Below, one piece after another: positions 4,761 to 12,761 of a DNA stretch of 12,914 bases. Numbering within the stretch: the first letter of the stretch is position 1; every line of letters begins with the position of its first letter. A model generated the notes under the pieces. It had not been told where the DNA came from and ran no database searches. It saw only the letters and a program-made list of their open reading frames with translations. Position numbers and translations under genes: made by a program. Where the stretch lies: assembly GCA_964436955.1 (NCBI GenBank), contig CAYTFC010000078.1, forward strand, positions 1 to 12,914. The letters are read 5' to 3'. This DNA is from CAMFKD01 sp964436955. GTDB taxonomy: Bacteria > Chlamydiota > Chlamydiia > Chlamydiales > JAJFMA01.

Positions 4761-5921
4761 ATGGAACCCTATATGGCATATCAACAACTAGACATGGCAT
4801 TTGAGCAACCAATTGAACAGATGGGTCTCCAGGAGTTGCAAAGCTATGTAGAGTGGTTTGGAGAAGTTTTTTCTGCGCGAATGGAAATAATTACTGCCGA
4901 GGTTCAATCCACGTTAGGTTACGAAACATGGAAGTCAGACTTCACTCCAGCATCACTGGATAGCTTGGGGCAGTGGTTCTATGATCGCATAAATAGCTTA
5001 CCTTTACGTTACAAGTCTGTCGAAGAAATCCACAGCGCAGTGCAAAGCTGGCTCGCTACCAATGTTATCCCAGATGTGCATGGCGTTACTTCGGAGGAGG
5101 TCTTTGAAGAATTTCAAACTTGGACCACGCAAGAGCTTGGAACAGACACGGAACCTGAACGAGTTGCAGAAGTTTCCATAGCATGGTTCCATAAGAACAT
5201 CTCGCCTCAAGAGGGATACGAGCAAACAGAGGCTATGCAGGCGTTTGAGAACGAATGGATCATGATGACTCATGGCCAAATATTAGACCCCATTTGTCTC
5301 TCGATCTTTTCAGATATAGGAATGTACTTTAGCGAAGTGTTTGCACGTTACCTTAAAGAGAACTATCCAAAGGTGCGATGGCATTTCGCCGTTGGCAGTT
5401 TAGACTATAGACACTACCACACGCATACGCATGTCATTGAAACAAATGAGCTGATGGTGAACTTTAACCCTATTGCCGCTGTGACGGATATTGGCTTTGG
5501 CATACGCGAGGGACATAAACAAGCCAATGCTCTGATGGACCTCTTTACCTTCTGGAGTGACTGCATCGCTATTTTCAAACGACAAATGCCTATCTTGGCA
5601 GAGCTTGCTGATGCAGGCATACATCTCAAGTCCATTTGGGACTTTAGGTATGAAGAGGACCCCAAGTTACGCGCTCTCTTTTCTACCGCGGTACCAATCC
5701 TTTGTAAGCATTTAAAAGACGAGCATGACCCATATGTCCTAGAAGCCATTACAGGCGCTTTGCTTGAGGACGAATTGACCAGTGACGTCAGCCCTCTAGT
5801 TGCCATGGAAGTGCTGGAAGCCCGTGCCGATACCTTAGAGCCATCGCTTCGCCGCTTCCTTGTCATGCTAGCTTTGCAAGGGGATGAAACCCTCCAAGAC
5901 AAGGCCACCAAGTACTTATAA
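4761..5921 (+). CDS. Conserved-looking hypothetical protein, 386 aa
   Basis: This is a soluble, acidic, mostly helical protein without a signal peptide or membrane segment. The N-terminal 150 residues hold two loosely similar helical stretches (around LDSLGQWFYDRI at 66-77 and VAEVSIAWFHKNI at 135-147), possibly an old duplication. The central part (175-250) has the pattern DIGMYFSEVF, a W-H-F strand, then VNFNPIAAVTDIGFGIREG, and includes alternating histidines H218, H220, H222 and H224 that could bind metal. The C-terminal 100 residues are helical and repeat-like. I do not recognise a characterised family. It ends with TAA directly against the ATG of the alpha/beta hydrolase gene, so the two are co-transcribed. 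No Shine-Dalgarno is seen before the ATG. Another ATG is available at 4773, so the start is uncertain by a few codons. Confidence 0.75.
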   Translation: MEPYMAYQQLDMAFEQPIEQMGLQELQSYVEWFGEVFSARMEIITAEVQSTLGYETWKSDFTPASLDSLGQWFYDRINSLPLRYKSVEEIHSAVQSWLATNVIPDVHGVTSEEVFEEFQTWTTQELGTDTEPERVAEVSIAWFHKNISPQEGYEQTEAMQAFENEWIMMTHGQILDPICLSIFSDIGMYFSEVFARYLKENYPKVRWHFAVGSLDYRHYHTHTHVIETNELMVNFNPIAAVTDIGFGIREGHKQANALMDLFTFWSDCIAIFKRQMPILAELADAGIHLKSIWDFRYEEDPKLRALFSTAVPILCKHLKDEHDPYVLEAITGALLEDELTSDVSPLVAMEVLEARADTLEPSLRRFLVMLALQGDETLQDKATKYL

Positions 5922-6728
5922 ATGGCTGATTGGACAAAGGCCACCTGTAAAGTCAATGGGATGGACCTGCATTACCTTCGAACCGGCGGCAATAAACCTC
6001 CGGTTGTTCTGCTGCATGGGCTGATGTTAAGTGGAGCATGCTGGAAACCTCTTGCGCGGGTGTTGGAGAAGGATTACGACGTAATCATGCCGGATGCGAG
6101 GGGCCACGGGAACTCCATTGCCTCCGAGCATGGCTATCGCTACGACAACCTCGCTGCCGACGTCATAGGCCTTATCGATGCACTCGAGCTCGCTAACCCC
6201 GTCTTGCTTGGCCATTCCATGGGAGGCATGACAGCCAGTGTAGTCGCCAGTTTGAATCCCAAAAGACTGCGAGGGCTTATCTTGGCCGATCCAACCTTTT
6301 TGAACCCGCAACGTCAGCGTGAAGTGTGCGAAAGCGATGTGGCGGAACAGCATCGCCGAGTTATCAGCCGGCCAAAGGAAGAACTTGTGGCGGAGATGCA
6401 GGGCCGAAGCAATCGCCGCTCAAACGAAGTCATTGAACTATTCGTGCAGGCACGATTTCAAACGAGCATGCATGCCTTCGACATCCTGACCCCGCCGAAC
6501 CCCGACTACAAGCAACTGATCAATACTCTAAAAGTACCAACGTTGCTCATCATTGGTGATGTTGGAGCAGTAGTCACTCCCGAAATGGCCACAGAACTCT
6601 CCATTCTCAATCATCACTTAGAAGTCATACAGATCGAAGGAGCAGGCCATAGCGTTCCCTATGACCAGCCCGACCGCTTTTCGGTCGCCGTCCAAACTTT
6701 TTTGCGCTCATTGAGCGCTTACTTTTAA
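5922..6728 (+). CDS. Alpha/beta-hydrolase fold enzyme
   Basis: The 268-residue protein is a single-domain hydrolase of the esterase / haloperoxidase / lactonase-like group. Visible landmarks are the oxyanion-hole HG (H32-G33) in VVLLHGLMLSG, the D58-x-R-GHG loop (PDARGHGNS), the nucleophile elbow GHSMG with Ser99, and the catalytic His243 in EGAGHSVP. The acid is probably D213 (LLIIGDVGAVV). The lid region is around residues 125-190. It has no signal peptide and should be cytoplasmic. The substrate cannot be read from the sequence; ester, lactone or C-C bond hydrolysis are all possible. Its ATG immediately follows the stop of the preceding gene (zero spacing), which implies translational coupling. 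The gene looks more GC-rich than its neighbours. A large hairpin lies 17 bases downstream. Confidence 0.9.
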   Translation: MADWTKATCKVNGMDLHYLRTGGNKPPVVLLHGLMLSGACWKPLARVLEKDYDVIMPDARGHGNSIASEHGYRYDNLAADVIGLIDALELANPVLLGHSMGGMTASVVASLNPKRLRGLILADPTFLNPQRQREVCESDVAEQHRRVISRPKEELVAEMQGRSNRRSNEVIELFVQARFQTSMHAFDILTPPNPDYKQLINTLKVPTLLIIGDVGAVVTPEMATELSILNHHLEVIQIEGAGHSVPYDQPDRFSVAVQTFLRSLSAYF

Positions 6729-6745
6729 GCAATCCTAAGGCGAAT

Positions 6746-6793
6746 TATGCCACGCGCGGCCTGAAATGGTGAATTTGGACCGCGCGTGGTATA
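6746..6793. terminator. 14-bp hairpin between convergent genes
   Basis: The arms 6746-6759 and 6780-6793 pair over 14 positions with one G-U, including the GC-rich core CCACGCGCGG / CCGCGCGTGG, around a 20-base loop. It lies between the end of the hydrolase gene and the end of the minus-strand ABC remnant, where a bidirectional terminator is expected. No T-run follows on either strand, so it may stabilise mRNA ends or be a repeat element instead. Confidence 0.5.
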
Positions 6794-6808
6794 GGTCATG
6801 GTCTCTCT

Positions 6809-7276
6809 TCATGAATATCTTACCCTTAATTGCATATTGTACAAATTGGCATATACGCCATTTAATTCGAGCAGTTCCTTATGGGTTCCGGGTTCTTTGA
6901 TTCCGTTATCGGTTAAAACTAAAATTCTCTTTGCATTGCGTATGGTTGAGAGCCGGTGGGCGATGACAATTGTGGTGCGAGTCTCAATTAATTTTTCTAG
7001 AGCGTCTTGAACGGCTTTCTCACTATCATTATCCAGTGAGCTAGTTGCTTCAAGATTGCCATAGCGAATGTTATCTAGAACTGTTCCCGCAAATAGATAA
7101 ATATCCTGCTGGACAAGTCCTCTATACTTTCTTAGTGACGCCAACTGAAGGTTTTGATGCTCTTGCCATCGATGAATATTTCCCCATCTGTTTAGCCTCA
7201 GGTCTTGAGATTGAGCCATCCGTACCAAATACTCCAACAAACCCAAGTAAATATTTTATCATGTCAGCCAACGCCA
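6809..7276 (-). pseudogene. Decayed ABC-exporter ATPase domain (C-terminal remnant)
   Basis: The 3' part is a clear exporter-type nucleotide-binding domain: LRKYRGLVQQDIYLFAGTV with the Q-loop and DNIRYGNLEAT, then directly SSLDNDSEKAVQDALEKLIE (D-loop), VIAHRLSTIRNAKRI (H-loop His) and the normal tail GVYANLYNMQL. The ABC signature (LSGGQ) and Walker B, which should lie between, are absent: the shared EAT of NLEAT and DEATSSLD is fused at about 7043-7051, as from a deletion between short repeats. Upstream, GEIFIDGKSIKTFSWRH is in another frame and hits TAA, so there is a frameshift near 7145. The Walker A area survives only as FVGVFGTDGS without GKST. The transmembrane domain is missing. It cannot hydrolyse ATP. 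It lies downstream of sbcC on the same strand. Confidence 0.85.
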
Positions 7277-7297
7277 TTTTTTATCAAAACTCCATGA

Positions 7298-10200
7298 TTA
7301 ATTCACCCTGCCGCAGCCGGGACCGCTAAGTGTACTCATACCACCTGTTCGAGGAACAACCTCTATTTGGGTGCCTATGCGCTCCTTGAGCGCGGGCACG
7401 TGTGAGATGACTCCTATAAGCTTACCTTCCTGCTGAAGGCCTGCAAGAGTCTCTAAAGCCGTGCTTAAAGCTTCATCATCTAATGTTCCGAACCCTTCAT
7501 CCAAAAACAGCGAGTCCACCCGCACATTTCTACTGGACATATGCGATAAACCAAGTGCCAATGACAGGCTAACAATAAACCCCTCACCGCCTGACAAATT
7601 CTTAGTGGGGCGACAGGTTCCATATTGGCGGTTATCAATGACATTGATCTCAAGAGGTTGTTGGGCATCTCTGGTCAAATAGTAGCGGTCGGAAATTTTC
7701 TGCAAATGGCGGTTGGCATGTTTTATCATCATTTCAAATGTCAGGCCCTGAACAAAATTACGGTATTTTTTACCATCAGAAGAACCAATGAGCTGATTCA
7801 ACATCTCCCAGCGCTTACATTCTCTCTCTTGTGCCTCAATATTCTCTAGTTGACAGCGCTGCGTTATTCGTAAATTCTCATTATTTTGAAGTATGGCCTG
7901 ATGACTACCGATGTCTTTTTGAAGGTTCTCTAGGCTATTTTTAAGGCTATCAAGCTCGCTAATAAGTTGCTCATAAGGTTCGTTGGTGATTTCCTTCTCA
8001 AGCTCCGCCTTTAATTGCTTGACAGTCTCCTCGTGGAGGACTCTTAAGTTGTTATAGTCTGCCTCTAGCTTCTCCGCTTGTTGCTTTAGGCTTTTGTGCT
8101 CATTTTCGGGTAGACGAGCCGCTAGGAAACCTTCTTCATCGCAAAAACTAAAATGATGGAGTCCCTTCGAAAAAGCCTCTTCCGCTTGTTGCAGCAATAC
8201 GCGGCGATCACTCATACTGCTGTCAGCTTGTTCAAGTTTGCTGTTAAGGTTTTTGTAGGCTTCGCGTGCGGTATCGTCTTTTTGACGCAGGGTCTCAACT
8301 TGTTTCTCCGCTGCGCTTACGCTAGCACGTAGCATGGATTCTTCTTCGTTAGGATTTCTAATATCAAAAAGCAGTTTTCTTTCGGTCTGTAAACTATCTA
8401 ATTCGCTATTTAATTTGTTTAAAACTTCTTGGTGTTCCTTTAGATCTTCTTCGGCTTGACTCAGGTCAACGGTCATCCTGCCGATGCTTGCATCTAAAAG
8501 ACCGATTTCCTGACTGATAGTATCGAACTCCTTGGTCCGGACCTTCCATAGGTCACGCCGCTTCAAAAGATCTGTGAGAGTTCTTTCGATTGCATTCTCT
8601 GGTAGACTCTGGTAGCCGTAAGGTAAAACAGCCTGAAGTGCTGTGTCCTGCGCAATTTTGAGACGATGGGCCAACTCACAAAGCTCTTTTTGAATTCGTA
8701 AGACGTCACCCTCAGCGGATTTCTTCCCATGATTTGTTGAATTAAGCTCCAGATCAGTCTGGTGAGCGACTGCTTTGGCTTTGTCCAACTCGTCCCGTAT
8801 GATAGAAATTTCTGCTTCAAGATCTTGAATTGACAGAATAGCCTTCTCAGAGTTTGCTAATAACAGTTGTTGGTCCAGTAGCATCCTGTTTAAAACAGCC
8901 GGAAGTTGGTTCTTAGATGCATCTACGGATAATGTCCTTAGAAGACTATTGAGTTTAGCTTGTTCTGCATCCATGGCACTTATGAGGAGCTTTTGCTTGG
9001 CTGCTTTGTCCGACAGTTCCTTGATTTTACCGGCCAGTTCTATTTTCATTTCAGATAGGCGATCATTTTCTCGTTTATAGCTATCCCGAATGTGTTTAAG
9101 ACTAGCTTCGGTTTTGTGGGATGGTCCAGGAAGATTACCTTGGGCAAATGGATGCTCTTGAGCCCCACAGAGTGGACAAGGATGGCCATCTTGCAGCTGA
9201 TGTCTTGCTTCCTCGAGGGTTTCGATTTTTCTTATGAAGGAGAGCTTATCCTCAAGTAATTCTCTTTCTTGTTCAATAGTTGCGCACTTTTCGAATTGAT
9301 GCTGCTCTTGCTCCGACAGCAGGTCAATCTTCTCTTGCAATTCCTTATTGGCCTGATCGATTTCACTGATGGAGATCAGTGATTGTTCGCACGAAGTAGA
9401 CAGTTTGAGAGCGTCTTGTAAATGCGTGTGCTGATGACGGAGTTGCTCATGGCTTTTACGCCATTCTGCACTCGATTTTCCAGCCAAGAGGGCTTCCAAC
9501 TGTTGTCTTCGAAGATCATACTTAGCTTGTGCGACTGCAAGTATGGTCTTTTCCTTATTCAACTGATTTTGACATGTGATCTGCAGCTGTTGCGCTTTTT
9601 TCACTTCATCTTCAGCCGATTTCAATTCGTCTGCTTTAGTACCATATATCTTAGTTAAGTCAGAAAGCGCCTTAAACAGACCTTGAATACCGGTGAGATT
9701 TTCAACAAGTTCCCTATCGACCTTGGTTTCATCGAGAACCGTTCCCAAAGTCTTGTAAGCCGTTTGTTTGTTCAGATGTAACTGAATGTATTCGGCCATC
9801 TCGGTCCGAAATTTTTCAGCGGTCCTTTGCTTGGTGGAAAAGGCAGTCAAGACGTTCTTTTGCACTTCCAGCTTGTTCTGTATCAGGATGTCCAGTTCTC
9901 TTACTTTTTGGATGGTAATCAGCCCGATTTCCTGCGCTTTCTTTGTCTCTTGATAGCGTTGTCCCGCTTGCGCAAGTTCCTTATTGGCCTGCTGAAAATT
10001 ATTTTCGGCTAAGGGGAGTTGCTCGCGAATGGTGTTGCATGTTTTTTGATCTGATTCCTGTGCTCGACGCAACTCGTTGAAGCTCGCATACTCTCCTGCT
10101 AATTTCACAGCCTCGTCTGCACGCTTTATCCTCTCTAAATACGGTTGAAAATCACGCTTTCGAGGAATTAATTCGGCTTCCTGTTCAGCAAGTTCGGTTA

Positions 10201-10975
10201 GCTTTTTTTCGAGTTGTTTGACCCCCTCTAACCATGTGAGAGCAGTTCGCTTGTGTTCGATATGCTGTTTTTGTTGTTCAGCTTCCACAATCTTGATTGC
10301 GCATGAGGCTTTTAGCTCTTCTTCCACTTCAACATCTAATAATTGCATTCCCTTAAGCTCTGCCTGGAGCTCTTTAAGCTTCTTAGTTTCAAGCCCACAA
10401 CGCTCGTGGATGCGAATAGAAATTTTGCTGTAGTGTTCTGTGCCGGTAATTTGCTCTAGGATGGGAGCTCGACTATTCGCATCTGCTTGAAGAAAGGCTG
10501 AAAATTCACCTTGGGCGAGAAGCATTGAACGAGTAAAACGTTCAAAATTCATGCCTGTAACCCTTTCAATTTGCTCCGCAACCTTTCGAGTTTTGGTCTC
10601 AATTGGCTGATTCGAAACAGCATCTACAATCTGATGCTGAGGGTGCTGTAAATCCCCGTCAAGTTTGCCATGCGCTCGGCGTTGGCTCCATTGGCAGCGA
10701 TATTGTCCAACTTGAGTTTCAAAGACAACCTCGGCAAAGCACTCACCCGTGTGTTTTGACATGATTTCATTCTCGCCCTTCGTGATCTTCCCAAGGCGAG
10801 GAGTTTGACCATAAAGAGCAAGGCAAATGGCATCCAGAATCGTTGTTTTGCCTGCGCCAGTAGGCCCTGTGATGGCAAAGATACCGTTAGATGTAAAGTC
10901 AGGATGTGTTAGGTCGACAGACCATTCGCCAACAAGAGAGTTCAGATTTTTAAAGGCAATTCGTAGTATTCGCAT
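7298..10975 (-). CDS. sbcC: SbcC, Rad50-type SMC-like ATPase subunit of the SbcCD nuclease
   Basis: The 1225-residue protein is within the known SbcC range, at the long end. It uses ATP to clamp DNA and control SbcD, giving a complex that cleaves hairpins and processes blocked DNA ends. The N-terminal ATPase lobe has Walker A GPTGAGKT (37-44) and the Q-loop area SMLLAQGEFSAFL. Long coiled coils fill about residues 180-590 and 620-1060. Between them is the zinc hook CPLC (C600, C603), which dimerises two complexes through zinc. The C-terminal lobe has signature LSGGE (1127-1131), Walker B LFLDE (1156-1160), the D-loop LDD and the H-loop ISHVP. The ATG has an AGGAAA site upstream that overlaps the sbcD stop codon, and the gap to sbcD is 10 bases, so the two form one operon. 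Confidence 0.97.
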   Translation of the reverse strand: MRILRIAFKNLNSLVGEWSVDLTHPDFTSNGIFAITGPTGAGKTTILDAICLALYGQTPRLGKITKGENEIMSKHTGECFAEVVFETQVGQYRCQWSQRRAHGKLDGDLQHPQHQIVDAVSNQPIETKTRKVAEQIERVTGMNFERFTRSMLLAQGEFSAFLQADANSRAPILEQITGTEHYSKISIRIHERCGLETKKLKELQAELKGMQLLDVEVEEELKASCAIKIVEAEQQKQHIEHKRTALTWLEGVKQLEKKLTELAEQEAELIPRKRDFQPYLERIKRADEAVKLAGEYASFNELRRAQESDQKTCNTIREQLPLAENNFQQANKELAQAGQRYQETKKAQEIGLITIQKVRELDILIQNKLEVQKNVLTAFSTKQRTAEKFRTEMAEYIQLHLNKQTAYKTLGTVLDETKVDRELVENLTGIQGLFKALSDLTKIYGTKADELKSAEDEVKKAQQLQITCQNQLNKEKTILAVAQAKYDLRRQQLEALLAGKSSAEWRKSHEQLRHQHTHLQDALKLSTSCEQSLISISEIDQANKELQEKIDLLSEQEQHQFEKCATIEQERELLEDKLSFIRKIETLEEARHQLQDGHPCPLCGAQEHPFAQGNLPGPSHKTEASLKHIRDSYKRENDRLSEMKIELAGKIKELSDKAAKQKLLISAMDAEQAKLNSLLRTLSVDASKNQLPAVLNRMLLDQQLLLANSEKAILSIQDLEAEISIIRDELDKAKAVAHQTDLELNSTNHGKKSAEGDVLRIQKELCELAHRLKIAQDTALQAVLPYGYQSLPENAIERTLTDLLKRRDLWKVRTKEFDTISQEIGLLDASIGRMTVDLSQAEEDLKEHQEVLNKLNSELDSLQTERKLLFDIRNPNEEESMLRASVSAAEKQVETLRQKDDTAREAYKNLNSKLEQADSSMSDRRVLLQQAEEAFSKGLHHFSFCDEEGFLAARLPENEHKSLKQQAEKLEADYNNLRVLHEETVKQLKAELEKEITNEPYEQLISELDSLKNSLENLQKDIGSHQAILQNNENLRITQRCQLENIEAQERECKRWEMLNQLIGSSDGKKYRNFVQGLTFEMMIKHANRHLQKISDRYYLTRDAQQPLEINVIDNRQYGTCRPTKNLSGGEGFIVSLSLALGLSHMSSRNVRVDSLFLDEGFGTLDDEALSTALETLAGLQQEGKLIGVISHVPALKERIGTQIEVVPRTGGMSTLSGPGCGRVN

Positions 10976-10985
10976 GTATTATTTC

Positions 10986-12215
10986 CTATTCAGCCTTGGA
11001 ATCATCTTCAAGAATAGAGAGAAGGGCCTCGTTGTAAGCTCGTGTCAATTCGGGCCACTGGTCCAGTGGAATACTATAAGCTTGCAGGCAGCGTCCAAAT
11101 ACATCCTGCTCGGTTAGATCATCTAGAGTTTCGCTATCGCAAATGGGCTCCAACGCAGTACCAACCTTTCGAAAGCCCTTAGTATTTAATATTTCCAATT
11201 GAGTACCCCTGCACGCATCCTCAAGCCGCTTGCTAAGATCCGCAATAAATTCGTCGCCCTCATAAATAACCTCTAACCACATGCTGTGGTTTTCAGCGGA
11301 TAGCTCGGATATCCGTGCCGCTATTTCATCCCAAGAACCTTTAATTTGAGCCAGATGTTGGAAAACGGGGACCTTGACTTCAGTTACAGACGGTTCTTTT
11401 GCTTTGAATTCAATAAGACATACATTCTTTTCTTGTTTAGCCTCTCCAAAACCCATGGGGATAGGGGAGCCACAATAGCGTATCACTTCTGAACCATTAA
11501 CTTTTTGAGGAATGTGCAGATGGCCTAACGCCAGATAGTCGATGCATGCTGGAAAGATCGCCGAGGTCACTACAGCTAGAGAGCCAACATAAAGACCACG
11601 AACACCATCGCCGTCGATCGTTTTTCCGCCAGCAGTGAAGAGATGACCCATCGCAATGATAGGGATGTCAGCCGCTAGTTCGCTACGCATGTTCTCAGCC
11701 ACTTTACACACTTCGGAATAGTGACGCCGAATCCCATCGATCAGCTTGCGTTCTTTGTCCTCAATGCTTTCACCCGGTTCGGAAATTCGAATATCGCCAT
11801 CTCTAAGATAAGGGACGGCACATACAATGAGCTCAGGAGCACCATTTTGATCTTTTAGTAGAATAACTTCATCCTCATAACGCCGAGTCGTAGCGCCGAC
11901 CACGTGAACATCAAGAGAGTGCAATAGCTCCTTTGGCGCGTTCAAAAAGGACGGAGAGTCATGGTTTCCTGCAGTGATAATCACGTGGCGACAAGGAGAG
12001 TTGGCAACACGACATAGGAATCGATAGTAAAGTTGTTGTGCTCGGTTACTTGGAGTACAAGTGTCAAAAACATCGCCGGCTACAAGCAGAACGTCGACCT
12101 CTTGTTCACATATGGACTCTGACAACCATGACAGAAACGCTTCAAATTCATCGTAGCGCTTCTGACCGAAGAGAGTTTTACCAATATGCCAATCGGCCGT
12201 GTGGAGAACTTTCAT
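10986..12215 (-). CDS. sbcD: SbcD, Mre11-type nuclease subunit of SbcCD
   Basis: The 409-residue protein is a Mn-dependent metallophosphoesterase with double-strand exonuclease and hairpin endonuclease activity when bound to SbcC. All five metal-binding motifs are visible: D8-x-H10 (TADWH), D48 (AGDVFD), N84-H85-D86 (GNHDS), H191 (GHLFTAG) and H232-x-H234 (GHLHIPQ). The C-terminal third is the capping and SbcC-binding region. Its length matches the family. The start at 12215 gives the canonical MKVLHTADWHIGK N-terminus and has an AAGGA site about eight bases upstream. It is the first gene of the sbcDC operon and ends in TAG that is part of the sbcC ribosome-binding sequence. No SOS box or clear promoter was found upstream. 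Confidence 0.97.
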   Translation of the reverse strand: MKVLHTADWHIGKTLFGQKRYDEFEAFLSWLSESICEQEVDVLLVAGDVFDTCTPSNRAQQLYYRFLCRVANSPCRHVIITAGNHDSPSFLNAPKELLHSLDVHVVGATTRRYEDEVILLKDQNGAPELIVCAVPYLRDGDIRISEPGESIEDKERKLIDGIRRHYSEVCKVAENMRSELAADIPIIAMGHLFTAGGKTIDGDGVRGLYVGSLAVVTSAIFPACIDYLALGHLHIPQKVNGSEVIRYCGSPIPMGFGEAKQEKNVCLIEFKAKEPSVTEVKVPVFQHLAQIKGSWDEIAARISELSAENHSMWLEVIYEGDEFIADLSKRLEDACRGTQLEILNTKGFRKVGTALEPICDSETLDDLTEQDVFGRCLQAYSIPLDQWPELTRAYNEALLSILEDDSKAE

Positions 12216-12487
12216 TTATATTCCTTGATAAGGCCTGTCGAATAGAAAGTTACGATAAATTTTTGAAACGAATTCAGAGCTGTATGCACTTTCTACCTAA
12301 TGCTGAGGGGGATATGCTATGAAAGTGGCGCGTTTATAGCAAGGTTCAAGAAGGTTCTTGGGGGTGGGTACTAGACGATAAACTTGGGGTTTCGATCGTG
12401 ATAGAGTAGAAATTTGTGCTTACCATACCCGGAACGTAACGACGTTAGCAACCCTAGCAGTTCGCTTTACCCCCTCAAAAGGACTCA
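12216..12487. other. Intergenic region upstream of sbcD, no gene seen
   Basis: This stretch must carry the sbcDC promoter on the minus strand, but no confident -35/-10 pair stands out. It holds a pair of similar adjacent 10-mers (AAGGTTCAAG and AAGGTTCTTG at 12341-12360) and an 11-bp palindrome TAACGACGTTA (12437-12447). Neither has an assigned role, and no reading frame with protein-like composition was found. Confidence 0.5.
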
Positions 12488-12646
12488 TCAATAGGTAACT
12501 AGCGTTCCCACAATGGCGAGAGCATCAAGAATTTGCTTAAAATCTTCTCTGATTTCACAATATCCCTTGAAGTCAAAGATTAAGCAACGGTTTTTCTGTA
12601 AAATTTGAGATCTTTTCTTCCTAAGACCCTGATTGCTACCAAAACT
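12488..12646 (-). pseudogene. Orphan C-terminal reading-frame fragment next to a palindrome
   Basis: This frame is open for 52 codons from the edge of the palindrome (an in-frame TGA at 12647-12649 lies in its arm) to TGA at 12488-12490. It has no start codon near its beginning. The translation has protein-like composition: SNQGLRKKRSQILQKN, then CLIFDFKGYCEIREDFKQ, then ILDALAIVGTLVTY. This looks like the tail of a gene whose 5' part was replaced by the palindrome and transposase sequence upstream. I do not recognise the family. A chance open frame remains possible. Confidence 0.4.
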
Positions 12647-12761
12647 TCATCTAGCGCTCATAGCGATATATCAGATGCAGCAGTGTGCCTCGACGGCAAG
12701 AGTGATCTCTTGCCGAGAGGTACAATGTTGCAGATGATGCATCGCTATGAGCGCTAGATGA
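12647..12761. repeat. 115-nt long imperfect palindrome (single continuous hairpin)
   Basis: The outer arms 12647-12667 and 12741-12761 are perfectly complementary over 21 bases. The centre is a perfect 9-bp stem CGGCAAGAG / CTCTTGCCG with loop TGAT (12694-12715). The flanks between them pair mostly, with a few mismatches and G-U pairs, and both stems share the same centre, so the whole unit folds as one hairpin. The right arm contains the stop codon of the transposase that enters from the right. It could be a small non-autonomous element, the end structure of the IS, or a structured RNA. No terminator-like T-run longer than TTTT follows. Confidence 0.8.

Noticed and set aside
5414..5956. Minus-strand 180-codon ORF
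   Set aside because: It is antisense to the 386-aa gene. Its Ser/Lys/Arg-rich composition is typical of a shadow frame.
6798..7329. Plus-strand ORFs of 70 and 94 codons
   Set aside because: They are shadows of the ABC ATPase remnant on the minus strand, which shows recognisable motifs.
12038..12322. Plus-strand 94-codon ORF reaching into the sbcD upstream region
   Set aside because: It is mostly antisense to the conserved start of sbcD, with no ribosome-binding site or recognisable domain.
12341..12360. Paired 10-mers as a CRISPR or iteron start
   Set aside because: There are only two imperfect copies and no spacer periodicity.
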